In this document: positions 33,671 through 42,138 of the stretch, piece after piece | Layout: each line of letters begins with the position of its first letter | How positions within the stretch are numbered: position 1 is the stretch's first letter | Source: UBA5336 sp964412785 | GTDB lineage: Bacteria; Pseudomonadota; Alphaproteobacteria; Caulobacterales; Hyphomonadaceae | Direction: 5' to 3' | NCBI GenBank assembly: GCA_964412785.1 | Contig: CAYPQD010000001.1 | Coordinates: 62,001-126,000 of the forward strand | DNA length: 64,000 bases | Translations under genes and position numbers: made by a program | The notes under the pieces: generated by a model | Told to the model about the DNA's origin: nothing | Seen by the model: only the letters and a program-made list of their open reading frames with translations | Database searches by the model: none

Positions 33671-34459
33671 TCAAACAGCGCCCTTGCCCAGCAGGACGGC
33701 GGGAATCGCCCGGAACAGCAGGCCAAGATCGTAAGCGATCGAGCGTCTCTGCGCATACTGCCGGTCAAGCTGCACCCGGTGGGCGTATTCGGTATTGCTG
33801 CGACCGGTGACCTGCCACAGGCCGACCACGCCTGGCACCATGGCGTCATAATAGACGATATCGTCGCCATAACGCTCCGCCTCATAAAGCGGGATCGGGC
33901 GCGGTCCGACAATCGACATGTCGCCCCGGAAGATGTTCCACAATTGCGGCAGCTCGTCGAGGCTGGTGCGGCGCAGGAAGCCGCCAACCCGTGTGATCCG
34001 CGGATCATCCCTGAGCTTGGAGAATGTCGCCCATTCGGCGGCGCGTTCCGGATCGCTGTCGAGGACGTCCTGCAGGCGCTTTTCCGCGTCGCGCACCATC
34101 GTGCGCACCTTCCAGCAGTGAAATGTTTCGCCATTCAGGCCGCGCCGCTTCTGCCTGTAAAGGATCGGACCGCGGTCATCGAGCCATACCGCCGCGATCA
34201 TCAGACCGACCACGGGGCTCATCAGGATTGTGAACGGAATGGCAATCGCAAGGTCCATGACCCGCTTCACGCGTCCGGCGCGGCGGATACCATCGGGCGG
34301 CGCGCGACGGCGCGGCGGCTTCGGCCAGGTCAGGCGCTCGCGCAGGGAAGCACCAGGGCCCGTGCCCGGGCTGTCGACACGCCTCGGACCATCGCTGTCG
34401 CGCCTGGCGATCCCAGGTAGCTTGGACAGGCTTGCAGCCGGCTGCGTCTTGCTGATCAT
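33671..34459 (-). CDS. Undecaprenyl-phosphate sugar-1-phosphate transferase (WcaJ/ExoY/HfsE-type)
   Basis: A 262-residue short-form polyprenol-phosphate hexose-1-phosphate transferase. A basic N-terminus (about 1-55) is followed by a hydrophobic re-entrant helix (DLAIAIPFTILMSPVVGLMI). The conserved catalytic part follows: GPILYRQKRRGLNG, FHCWKVRTMV, LRRTSLDELPQLWNI and MSIVGPRPIP, ending with GLWQVTGRSN. The acidic pair DE in SLDELPQ is catalytic in the family. It starts the exopolysaccharide repeat unit by loading a sugar phosphate onto undecaprenyl phosphate. It is convergent with the export operon and divergent from ompA. Confidence 0.93.
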   Translation of the reverse strand: MISKTQPAASLSKLPGIARRDSDGPRRVDSPGTGPGASLRERLTWPKPPRRRAPPDGIRRAGRVKRVMDLAIAIPFTILMSPVVGLMIAAVWLDDRGPILYRQKRRGLNGETFHCWKVRTMVRDAEKRLQDVLDSDPERAAEWATFSKLRDDPRITRVGGFLRRTSLDELPQLWNIFRGDMSIVGPRPIPLYEAERYGDDIVYYDAMVPGVVGLWQVTGRSNTEYAHRVQLDRQYAQRRSIAYDLGLLFRAIPAVLLGKGAV

Positions 34460-35150
34460 GATCGTCCCGCCCCCGAACCCGGACCGCGCCCTCGAAATTC
34501 ACCACTCCGGATGGACCCGGCCACGATGGACAGGCAACATCCATTCCAGCCCGGGCGATTGCCATGAAAACGAGGGTAATCGACCCGACCCGGATTGTTC
34601 GTGTCACGCTAACCGTCTCTTTACGACTCCATTCTCCAATGGCGCGAACGTCGCGCTGCGTTTCATCCGTATTGGAGGCACTTGCCCCTTGATCTTGTGC
34701 TGCGCCGCACAATCAGAGCGCATGGAAACGGCATTTCCCCTGATTTTGCGAAGGTTTTGTAACATTCGCGCCTGCGAATGTGAAAGCACCGAAGGATTGG
34801 CGGGACGGTCTGCCGGGCAGCCTTGATGGTTGTGTTTATCAGTGCGCATACGGATGACGTGTCCGGGGGGTTCGCGGGCGCTTGCCCAGGACGTCGGATT
34901 AACCCTTCGACACCGCCTGTCCCGGGATGGAACGTTCCGGCCGACCATGCCGGCGGAGCCGTCGCCGCCGACGCGGCGCGACCTGTTGCAAATCGGTATC
35001 GGTGGCGGCAAAATACATCGCGGCATTCCGGGAAAGCCGTGGCGGTGCTCTCGCTAAGGGGCGCAAAACGTCCTACAGAAGGGTCGTACGGTTAGAGCCG
35101 TATTGTCCTGCGGCCGACCGAATTGGCGTCGGCACACAAAGGGGATTGGT
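34460..35150. other. Long intergenic region between wcaJ-like and ompA-like genes
   Basis: About 690 bases with no credible gene. Short open frames here lack coding character and ribosome sites. It is a divergent promoter region for both flanking genes and contains a perfect inverted repeat (34762-34781). The ompA-like gene has AAAGGGGATTGGT just before its ATG. No clear -35/-10 pair could be chosen. Confidence 0.5.
34762..34781. promoter_or_regulatory. Perfect 8-bp inverted repeat, candidate operator
   Basis: ACATTCGC (34762-34769), spacer GCCT, GCGAATGT (34774-34781). It lies in the divergent region, about 300 bases upstream of the initiating transferase start and 370 bases before ompA. 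No T-run follows, so an operator is more likely than a terminator. The regulator is unknown. Confidence 0.45.
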
Positions 35151-36422
35151 ATGAAGAAAACTCTGTTGTGCGCGACAGCAGCTGCGGCGTTCGCGTCGGC
35201 TGGCAATGTCGCCCTGGCCGAGGACGGCTGGTACGTCCGCGGCGATCTCGGCTACACCTTTGACGGCAAGCTCGACCATGACGTGGAAGGCGATGTCATC
35301 GGCAAGATCGGTGGCGATTCCAACGTCAAGGACGGTCTTCTCGGCCTCGGCGTCGGTCTCGGTTACGGTTTCGACAATGGCCTTAGGGTCGAGGGCGTGA
35401 TTGGCGGCCGGTTCGGCGAGCTTGAGCCTGATGCGGTGATCAACGGCAATCCGCTGGCTGGCGGCGTCATCCCGTCGATCGGTTTTGGCCCGAACGGCAA
35501 CACGGGCAAGATCGATTATGTGCCGCACGCTCCCGACGGCAGCGCTCAGATCTACAGCCTGATGTTCAACGGCCTCTATGATTTCAATCGGGAAGGTCGA
35601 TTCCAGCCCTATGTCGGCGCCGGTCTCGGCTTCGCGCAGGTCAATGCCGAAGCGCGTACCCTGGCGGCGAATATCCTGACCTACGGCCCGGGCCGCACGG
35701 TCACGGGCTATCAGGGCCCGATCGGCGTCAACGGTTTCTCCGACACCGAGACAGGTCTTGCCTATCAGGGGCTCGCCGGCATCGGCTACAAGCTGACGGA
35801 GCAGCTGACTCTCGACTTCGGCTATCAGTACTTCAACATCCAGGAGCTGGAATATACGGGTATCGACCTTGCCGGTAACCCGATCCGGCACGATGCCGAG
35901 TACAGCGACCATACCGCCAAGGTCGGCCTGCGCTGGCAGTTCGCGGCACCGCCGCCTCCGCCTCCGCCCCCGCCGCCTCCTCCTCCGCCGCCTCCGCCCC
36001 CGCCGCCGCCGCCGCCTCCGCCTCCGCCGCCCCCCGAGCGTCCGATGGTGCAGCCGGTCGCCGCGTGCGCCTCGCTCAACCAGTCCTTCGTGGTCTATTT
36101 CGAGTGGGACAAGTCGGACCTGACGAGCCAGGCCGCGGCCGTGATCGATCAGGCCGTCGCCAACATCCGCAGCCGGTCCGACTGTGCCCCCAACTCGGTG
36201 ACCATTGTCGGCCACACCGATACCTCCGGGTCGCGCGTCTACAACCAGCGCCTGTCGGAGCGCCGTGCATCGATTGTCGCCGGGGCCCTGTCCCAGCGTG
36301 GCATCCCGCAGGCGATCATCACCCAGGCCGCCCGCGGCGAGACGGAACTCGCCAAGGAAACCCGCGATGGCGTGCGCGAGCCGCTCAACCGTCGTTCGGA
36401 AGTGACAATCCTGGTGCGCTAA
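35151..36422 (+). CDS. OmpA-family outer-membrane protein with poly-proline linker
   Basis: 423 residues from ATG 35151 (AAAGGGG upstream), with a signal peptide ending NVALA. The N-terminal barrel domain (about 23-264) has alternating strands such as WYVRGDLGYTFDG and LTLDFGYQYFNIQEL. An uninterrupted run of 29 prolines (267-295) forms the linker. The C-terminal OmpA/MotB domain (about 305-423) binds peptidoglycan. FVVYFEWDKSDLTSQA, VTIVGHTDTSGSRVYN and LNRRSEVTILVR are its motifs. It ties the outer membrane to the cell wall. A strong terminator follows. Confidence 0.95.
   Translation: MKKTLLCATAAAAFASAGNVALAEDGWYVRGDLGYTFDGKLDHDVEGDVIGKIGGDSNVKDGLLGLGVGLGYGFDNGLRVEGVIGGRFGELEPDAVINGNPLAGGVIPSIGFGPNGNTGKIDYVPHAPDGSAQIYSLMFNGLYDFNREGRFQPYVGAGLGFAQVNAEARTLAANILTYGPGRTVTGYQGPIGVNGFSDTETGLAYQGLAGIGYKLTEQLTLDFGYQYFNIQELEYTGIDLAGNPIRHDAEYSDHTAKVGLRWQFAAPPPPPPPPPPPPPPPPPPPPPPPPPPPPPERPMVQPVAACASLNQSFVVYFEWDKSDLTSQAAAVIDQAVANIRSRSDCAPNSVTIVGHTDTSGSRVYNQRLSERRASIVAGALSQRGIPQAIITQAARGETELAKETRDGVREPLNRRSEVTILVR
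35949..36035 (+). repeat. Poly-proline-coding CCN repeat (29 codons)
   Basis: Exactly 29 consecutive proline codons (mixed CCG, CCT and CCC) lie between GCA and GAG. The stretch is low-complexity and pyrimidine-rich. The antisense poly-glycine frame is not a gene. Confidence 0.95.
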
Positions 36423-36451
36423 GGCGTCCCGGAACAGTCCTGACCCGATGA

Positions 36452-36479
36452 GGGGCCCGGTCCAGCCGGGCCCCTTTTT
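36452..36479 (+). terminator. Rho-independent terminator of the ompA-like gene
   Basis: GGGGCCCGG (36452-36460), loop TCCAG, CCGGGCCCC (36466-36474), then TTTTT (36475-36479). It is 29 bases after the stop codon. Confidence 0.92.
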
Positions 36480-36592
36480 CTTGGCGCCCGGTGCGCAGCG
36501 CGGCGCTGGTGCTTGCCGCAATACCGGTTCTGGGCGACGACGGTCGGATGAGCGCCCGTCCGGGCGTGTCCAGCGCCCCAGGAGGCTTCCCG

Positions 36593-37882
36593 ATGCCAAA
36601 ACCCGACAAGGCCTACCGCAAACGCGTGCTCGGCGACCACGCGCTCAGCCCGGAAACGCTCGCGCTCGGCTATGGCTATGATCCGCACATGTCGGAGGGT
36701 GCGATCAAGCCGCCGATCTTCATGACCTCTACCTTTGCCTTCCGTTCCGCAGCGGAAGGTGAGGCCCTGTTCCGCATCCTTGCCGGGCGTCAGCAGGAGG
36801 GCGACCCGGAAGAGGCCAACCTCATCTATGCCCGCTTCAACAATCCGAACATGGAGATCCTGGAGGACCGCCTCACCCTGTATGATGGCGGCGATGAGGC
36901 GCTTGTCTTCTCCTCCGGCATGGGCGCGATCACCACATCCCTGCTCGCCTGTGCGCCGTCCGGCTCGACGGTCCTGCACACAAGCCCCCTCTATGGCGCC
37001 TCGGAGGTCTTCATCCGCTCGCAGATGCCGGGTTTCGGCGTCCGCCCGGTGGAGACCGACAGCTGGTCGGATGAGGAGACGCTGCTGGCGCGCGCCCGCG
37101 AGGCCGCTGCGGCCGGCCCGCTCAGCGTCATTTATACCGAGAGCCCGGCCAACCCGACCAATGCGCTGGTTGACCTGAGGGCCTGCGCCCGGGTGCGCGA
37201 CCGGATCGCCGAGGAGACGGGCCACCGCCCCATCCTGATGTGTGACAACACGATGATGGGCCCGCTCGGACACCGGCCGATCGAGAATGGCGCCGACCTC
37301 GTCCTGTACTCCCTGACCAAATATGTCGGGGGACATTCCGATCTCATCGCCGGCGCCGCGATTGGCCGCGAAGACGTGATCACCCGGATCCGCAGGCTGA
37401 GGAACTCCATGGGCGCGACGCTGGATGCGCACACCTGCTGGCTGCTGATCCGATCACTGGAGACAGTCGGGCTGCGAATGGAGCGGGCCTTTCAGAATGC
37501 AAGGCACTGTGCGGAGTTCCTTCGCGACCATCCCAAGGTCGAAAACGTCCGCTATCTCGACTACCTGCAGCCGGGCACGCCGCAGCGGGCGATCTTTGAT
37601 GCGCAGTGCCGGGGCGCCGGCTCGACCTTCTCCTTCGACGTGAAGGGCGGCAAGCCAGCAGCCTTCCGCCTGCTCGACAGCGTGCGCGTGATCAAGCTGG
37701 CGGTCAGCCTCGGCGGCACGGAGAGCCTGATGTGCCATCCCGGCTCGACCACCCATTCCGGTGTCCCGGAGGATGTCCGCGCCCGGATTGGTTTCACAGA
37801 CGGGCTGGTGCGGCTGTCCGTGGGCATCGAGGCGGCGGACGACCTCGTGGCCGACCTTGCCCAGGCGCTCGACCAGGTCTGA
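36593..37882 (+). CDS. Cystathionine gamma-synthase/methionine gamma-lyase family PLP enzyme
   Basis: 429 residues from ATG 36593, with AGGAGG seven bases upstream. Family landmarks are YARFNNPNMEILEDRL, FSSGMGAITTSLLA (phosphate-binding), CDNTMMGPLGHRP (Asp to the pyridine nitrogen) and YSLTKYVGGHSDLIAG with the PLP lysine. LGGTESLMCHPGSTTHSGVP is the C-terminal arginine-less variant region. It acts on a sulfur amino acid or its O-acylhomoserine precursor in the cytoplasm. Whether it is a synthase or a lyase cannot be settled from the sequence. It stands alone; no SAM riboswitch is seen in the 110 bases between the terminator and the start. Confidence 0.88.
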   Translation: MPKPDKAYRKRVLGDHALSPETLALGYGYDPHMSEGAIKPPIFMTSTFAFRSAAEGEALFRILAGRQQEGDPEEANLIYARFNNPNMEILEDRLTLYDGGDEALVFSSGMGAITTSLLACAPSGSTVLHTSPLYGASEVFIRSQMPGFGVRPVETDSWSDEETLLARAREAAAAGPLSVIYTESPANPTNALVDLRACARVRDRIAEETGHRPILMCDNTMMGPLGHRPIENGADLVLYSLTKYVGGHSDLIAGAAIGREDVITRIRRLRNSMGATLDAHTCWLLIRSLETVGLRMERAFQNARHCAEFLRDHPKVENVRYLDYLQPGTPQRAIFDAQCRGAGSTFSFDVKGGKPAAFRLLDSVRVIKLAVSLGGTESLMCHPGSTTHSGVPEDVRARIGFTDGLVRLSVGIEAADDLVADLAQALDQV

Positions 37883-38009
37883 TACCAAGCTGCATGGACC
37901 CAAAACCGATCCACGCAGCGCGGGGCAAGCGCGACCGCGCGTCGGCGCTGATGCGCCGGATGCGCAGATGTACCCTCATCTGCGCACACTGCTATGAGGC
38001 AAGGCTTGC

Positions 38010-39464
38010 TCAGCCGGGCATGCCCTCGGCCGGCTGGCGGACAGCGTGCTCGGCGGCGACGCTGGCCTGCGGCCAGGCGCAATAATCGGCCGCATACCAG
38101 GCGCCGGGCCGGAAATTGCCCGACAGGCCCGGCCCGCCAAAGGGCAGGGCACCGGATGCTCCGACGGTCGGCCGGTTGCGATTGAGGATGCCCGCCCGCA
38201 GGGTCTCGTGCGTACGCACCCAGAGGGCCTCGTCGTCGCTTACCAGCCCGCCGGCGAGACCATAGCGCGTGGCATTGGCAACCGAGAGCGCCGCCTCGAA
38301 GCTCGTGACGCGTACCACCTGCAGGAGCGGGCCGAACAGCTCCTCGTCCGGCACGTCCCTGGCGGCCGTCACGTCGATGACCCCCGGCGTGACGAAGCCA
38401 TGGCCACGCTCGCCGCGCTGCAGCGCCAGCAGGGGCGTCCCGCCCCGCGCGATGAGGTCCTCCTGGAAGGCGACCGCGGCCTCGGCGGCCATTACAGACG
38501 CCAGCGGCCCCATGAAGATGCCCGGCTCGTCCCAGGCGCCGATGACCAGCCCGCGTGCCCGCGCCAGCACCGCCTCGACCACCGCGTCGCCGAACCCGCC
38601 GGCGGGCAGGATCAGCCGCCGCGCACAGGTGCAGCGTTGGCCCGTGGTCAGGAAGGCCGACTGGGCGACAATATCGGCCGCCGCCTCGATATCTGCCGGG
38701 TCCCAGACGATCAGCGGGTTGTTGCCGCCCATTTCCAGCGCCAGCATGATCTCCGGGCGTCCGGCGAAATGGCTGTGGAACAGGCAGCCCGTCTTCGCCG
38801 AGCCAGTGAACAGCAGGCCGTTTATGTCCGCGTCAAGCAGCGCCGCCCCGGTCTCGCGCCCGCCCTGGACCACGTTGAGACAGCCCTCCGGCAGCCCTGC
38901 CGCCTCGGCGGCCTCCACCATCAGGTGGGCGACCGAGGGCGCAAGTTCCGACGGTTTGAACACGCAGGTATTGCCAGCAAGCAGGGCCGGCACGATGTGA
39001 CCGTTTGGCAGGTGGCCCGGAAAGTTGAACGGGCCGAACACCGCCATCACGCCGTGGGGGCGGTGCGCCAGATGGCTTGAGCCGAACGGCATCTCGGCAT
39101 GGCGCGTGCCGGCCCGCTCCGCCTGTGCCTTGACCGACAGGGCGATCTTTCCGGCCATGGCCGCCGCCTCGCCGCGGCTGTCCCAGAGTGCCTTGCCCAT
39201 GTCACGGCTGATCGTCTCGGCAAGTGCGTCCGCGCGCGCAGCCAACGCTTCGCCATAGGCTTCCACAAGTCGCGTGCGGTCCGCCTGCGGACGAGCGCAC
39301 CAGCCAGAAAGGGCCGCCCGCGCCGCTGTGACCGCGTCGGCGACATCGCCTTCCGTGGCCGCTTCGCCGTCCCATGTCACCGCGCCGGTCGCCGGGCACA
39401 GATTGGAAAAGCGCTCACCGGCTCCGGTGCGCCACCTGCCATTGACATAGACGCTGTCTGTCAT
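38010..39464 (-). CDS. astD: N-succinylglutamate 5-semialdehyde dehydrogenase
   Basis: 484 residues. Opens MTDSVYVNGRWRTGAGERF, as in AstD. NAD-binding and catalytic regions are FGPFNFPGHLPNGHIVPALL, VFKPSELAP, the glutamate in LALEMGGNNP and the cysteine in TTGQRCTCARRLI. It oxidises succinylglutamate semialdehyde to succinylglutamate in the arginine succinyltransferase (AST) pathway. Its start overlaps the stop of astA by 4 bases. It is the last gene of the M20-astA-astD operon. Confidence 0.92.
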   Translation of the reverse strand: MTDSVYVNGRWRTGAGERFSNLCPATGAVTWDGEAATEGDVADAVTAARAALSGWCARPQADRTRLVEAYGEALAARADALAETISRDMGKALWDSRGEAAAMAGKIALSVKAQAERAGTRHAEMPFGSSHLAHRPHGVMAVFGPFNFPGHLPNGHIVPALLAGNTCVFKPSELAPSVAHLMVEAAEAAGLPEGCLNVVQGGRETGAALLDADINGLLFTGSAKTGCLFHSHFAGRPEIMLALEMGGNNPLIVWDPADIEAAADIVAQSAFLTTGQRCTCARRLILPAGGFGDAVVEAVLARARGLVIGAWDEPGIFMGPLASVMAAEAAVAFQEDLIARGGTPLLALQRGERGHGFVTPGVIDVTAARDVPDEELFGPLLQVVRVTSFEAALSVANATRYGLAGGLVSDDEALWVRTHETLRAGILNRNRPTVGASGALPFGGPGLSGNFRPGAWYAADYCAWPQASVAAEHAVRQPAEGMPG

Positions 39465-40507
39465 GCCTCGCTCCTTGCCCAGACCCTTACCACCTCACCC
39501 GGCCGGGCCTTCAGCGCCGCGAACACCTCCGGCGCCGCAACGGCGCTGTCGTCTGTCAGCTGCGCCAGTCCCGCCTGCACGACTCGGAAGTCGGCCAGCC
39601 GGTCGGAGGAGACCAGCGCCCGGGCGCCCTCGCCGCCGGTCTCGCCCGCCAGAAGGCGCACGACCCGGCTCTCCCTGATGGTGCGGATCACGCGGCGCGG
39701 CACCGTCACCAGCGGCCCGCCATCGAAGATGTCGACCACCCGCTCGAAGGTGAAGCCTTCCCATTCCAGAAGTTTCAGCGCGCCGACCCCGGCAGAATGC
39801 ACCCGCCCGATCACCTCGCGGCCTTCTGGCGGCAGGAGATCGACGTAGATGGGATATTTCGGCATCAGGTCGAGAATGAACTGATTGTCGGTGATGGCGG
39901 ACAGGAAATCGGCCTCGGAAAAGCTCATCCGGAAAAAATGCGCGCCGAGACAGTCCCAGAAGGGTGCGCGGCCCGTGTCGTCGACAACCCCGCGCAGTTC
40001 CGCCAGCACCTGGTCGCCGAACCGGTCCGGCGCCGCCGCCATCAGCAGGTAGCGCGACTGTGCGAGCAGTCGCCCGGCGCCGCCGCCGCGATGGCTTTCC
40101 TTGAGGAACAGGGTGCCGACCTCGGTGAAGCCGACAAACTCGTTGGTCAGGACCAGCGCGTCCATGTCGAAGCGCCGGTCGGCAGCCTGGCTGGCCTGGG
40201 CAAGCGTTATGATGCGATAGTTGAAGAAGGGACAATCCAAACCGACACCCGCCTTCACCGCAGAGCAGCCGGCCACCTCGCCGCTCTCGACATGCTCCAG
40301 CATCATCAAATACTTTCCGTATTGCGGCGCGGCGAGGTCCCCCCGGAAGGCCTTGCCCGAATGTTCCAGCCGCTCGCGCAGCAGCGCCTCGTTCACCGGC
40401 AGGCTCGTGAAGCCTGGCCCGGAAAGCTCTGCCAGTTCCATCAGCGCGTCGAAATCATCCAGGCGCGAGGGGCGGATGACAAGGGCAGCGTCGTCTGGCA
40501 TCCGCAC
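39461..40507 (-). CDS. astA: Arginine N-succinyltransferase
   Basis: 348 residues. Begins LVIRPSRLDDFDALMELAEL and GPGFTSLPVNEALLRERLE, a typical AstA N-terminus. Later NEFVGFTEVGTLFLKESHRG and ELRGVVDDTGRAPFWDCLGAHFF follow the family closely. It transfers succinyl from succinyl-CoA to the alpha-amino group of arginine, the first AST step. It starts 2 bases after the M20 hydrolase gene and overlaps astD by 4 bases. AstB, AstC and AstE are not in the window. Confidence 0.93.
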   Translation of the reverse strand: MRMPDDAALVIRPSRLDDFDALMELAELSGPGFTSLPVNEALLRERLEHSGKAFRGDLAAPQYGKYLMMLEHVESGEVAGCSAVKAGVGLDCPFFNYRIITLAQASQAADRRFDMDALVLTNEFVGFTEVGTLFLKESHRGGGAGRLLAQSRYLLMAAAPDRFGDQVLAELRGVVDDTGRAPFWDCLGAHFFRMSFSEADFLSAITDNQFILDLMPKYPIYVDLLPPEGREVIGRVHSAGVGALKLLEWEGFTFERVVDIFDGGPLVTVPRRVIRTIRESRVVRLLAGETGGEGARALVSSDRLADFRVVQAGLAQLTDDSAVAAPEVFAALKARPGEVVRVWARSEA

Positions 40508-40509
40508 TC

Positions 40510-41766
40510 TCAGTCCATCAGCGCATGGATACCGGCGGCATCTATGCGGCCATCGGCGAGCCGGTTGAGGATCAGCGCCGACAGGCTGGCACGCTCGGCG
40601 AAGCTATCGGTGAGCACATATTCCTCTGCGGAGTGGATGCGCCCGCCGCGCACGCCGAGCGTGTCCACATTCGGCACGCCGGCTGCGAAAATGTTGTTGC
40701 CCTCACAGACCCCGCCAGTGTCCTCGAAGCTGAGGGTGAGGCCGAGCGCGGCGCCGGTGCCGGCGACCGCGTCGAACAGGGCCTGCTGGGCAGCATTGCG
40801 CGGCTTTGGTGGTCGATAGAAGCCGCCGTGCAAATGGCTGCGGATGCCGGCGCGCCGGCCGGCGCGGTCAAGCAGTGCATCGACTTCGCGCTGTACCCAA
40901 TGCGCGGCGGCCTCGTCGGGCGCGCGCGCACCGAAACGCACGATCGCCAGATCCGGTACGATGTTGACCGCGCTGCCTCCATCGATGCTGCCGACATTCA
41001 GGGTGACACCCTCTCGCCGTCCGTTCAGCGCTTCGAGGCTGACCACCAGTTCGCTCGCCGCCTCGATCGCACTGACACCCGCCTCCTTGGCGCGACCGGC
41101 ATGCGCGGCCACGCCGCGGATCACCACGTCATAGATCGCAGAGCCCTTGCGCCCGCCCGACATGGCACCGGTCTCCATAGCCGGCTCATAGGTCATGCCG
41201 ACCATAGCGCCGGACTGCGCCGCTTCGGTCAGCGCCGCAGCGCTGGCAAAATTGCCGATCTCCTCATCGGGGGTGACGATGATCTGGTAGCCGACACGCT
41301 CTTTCAGGGCGCCGCCCTCAAAGGCTTTCAGCGCCTCCAGCATGACGACGAGCCCACCCTTCATGTCGGCGAGGCCGGGGCCGTTGAGCTTTCCCTCGCC
41401 GAGATCGGTGACCGTCTCGAACGTCCCCGGCGGGAATACGGTGTCATAATGGCCGGACATCACCACCTGCACAGGTGCGTGCGGGCGCGCGCGCGCGCGC
41501 AGGACCGGCCCCGTGCTCGCCTCTTCGGCTTCGCCCCTTGCGTTCACCCGCGGGACCGTGCCCGGCGGGTCGAGGCGGATTTCGGCATCGAGCCCGGAAA
41601 ACGCGTCGGCCAGCCGGGGCGCGAAGGCGACGAGGCCCTGCGTGTTCCAGCTGCCCGTATTCTGGCGCGCCCAGTCGACGGTGCGCGCCACCATCGCCTC
41701 GGCAGCGGCCGCGATCCGCTCGCAGGCGGCCCGGTCATCGCCGGTCAGGTGCTTAAGGTCAGACAT
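40510..41766 (-). CDS. M20-family metallohydrolase (carboxypeptidase G2-like) in ast operon
   Basis: 418 residues of the M20 peptidase/deacylase fold. Metal and catalytic sites are GHYDTVFPPG (His), GPGLADMKGG (bridging Asp), TPDEEIGNFA (catalytic Glu plus metal Glu), GMTYEPAMETG and the C-terminal His in GGRIHSAEEYVLTD. The lid dimerisation domain contains VAAHAGRAKEAG. Carboxypeptidase G2 relatives remove N-acyl groups from glutamate. Encoded first in an operon with astA and astD, it may desuccinylate succinylglutamate in place of AstE; this is inference. An eight-unit GC dinucleotide run lies inside the gene (41485-41500). Confidence 0.85.
   Translation of the reverse strand: MSDLKHLTGDDRAACERIAAAAEAMVARTVDWARQNTGSWNTQGLVAFAPRLADAFSGLDAEIRLDPPGTVPRVNARGEAEEASTGPVLRARARPHAPVQVVMSGHYDTVFPPGTFETVTDLGEGKLNGPGLADMKGGLVVMLEALKAFEGGALKERVGYQIIVTPDEEIGNFASAAALTEAAQSGAMVGMTYEPAMETGAMSGGRKGSAIYDVVIRGVAAHAGRAKEAGVSAIEAASELVVSLEALNGRREGVTLNVGSIDGGSAVNIVPDLAIVRFGARAPDEAAAHWVQREVDALLDRAGRRAGIRSHLHGGFYRPPKPRNAAQQALFDAVAGTGAALGLTLSFEDTGGVCEGNNIFAAGVPNVDTLGVRGGRIHSAEEYVLTDSFAERASLSALILNRLADGRIDAAGIHALMD
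41485..41500. repeat. (GC)8 dinucleotide run inside the M20 gene
   Basis: Sixteen bases of alternating GC within codons near residue 90 of the M20 hydrolase, encoding Arg-Ala repeats (RARAR). Gain or loss of one unit would shift the frame. Confidence 0.85.
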
Positions 41767-42113
41767 CGCCCATAAGTTTCACGGGGCGGGCGACGGGGCA
41801 AGGGGCATGGCGCGGTGACACTTTCTTCACCACGTCCCGGCGAGACGGCAATCCGGTTCAACCTGACCTGACCTGCAGGTCCCGCCAAGTTGCATTTCGC
41901 CCTTCTCCCCGCCGCCGCGCTCGCCCTTTCCCATCTGCCGGTCACCGCCGAGACGCCCGAGGGCTGGTCGGGCCTCAAGGTCGACGAGGTGGATACCATC
42001 ATCGCCACCGACGCGAACGGCGATCGCATGATCCTCACCCCGGCCGGGCGCCGCTATGGAGCGTCTCCGGACGGGTCTGACAGGGGTGCGTTGAACGCCA
42101 CACCCGGGTTGCG
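41767..42113. other. Region between the ast operon and the DUF2189 gene
   Basis: 347 bases with, at most, one doubtful short gene (41890-42138). A perfect 12-bp palindrome GACCTGCAGGTC (41870-41881) sits next to three CCTGA-like direct repeats, about 100 bases upstream of the M20 start. It could be an operator for the ast operon. Confidence 0.35.
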
Positions 42114-42138
42114 TCAGCCTGCGACGACCTCGCGATAG
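41890..42138 (+). CDS. Doubtful small secreted protein
   Basis: 82 residues from TTG 41890. The first 20 residues look like a signal peptide (FALLPAAALALSHLPVTA) and the mature start ETPEGWSGLKVDEVDTII looks protein-like. But the C-terminal third is low-quality, the stop lies inside the convergent DUF2189 gene and no ribosome site stands out. It may be a decayed or spurious gene. Confidence 0.25.
   Translation: MHFALLPAAALALSHLPVTAETPEGWSGLKVDEVDTIIATDANGDRMILTPAGRRYGASPDGSDRGALNATPGLRQPATTSR

Noticed and set aside
34823..35095. Short open frames upstream of ompA
   Set aside because: No ribosome site, no protein-like composition and different overlapping frames all open; treated as non-coding.
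35825..36079. Poly-glycine open frame on the minus strand
   Set aside because: It is only the complement of the poly-proline linker of the OmpA-like gene.
36423..36592. SAM riboswitch upstream of the Cys/Met PLP enzyme
   Set aside because: After the ompA terminator only about 110 bases remain and no riboswitch-like stem arrangement is visible.
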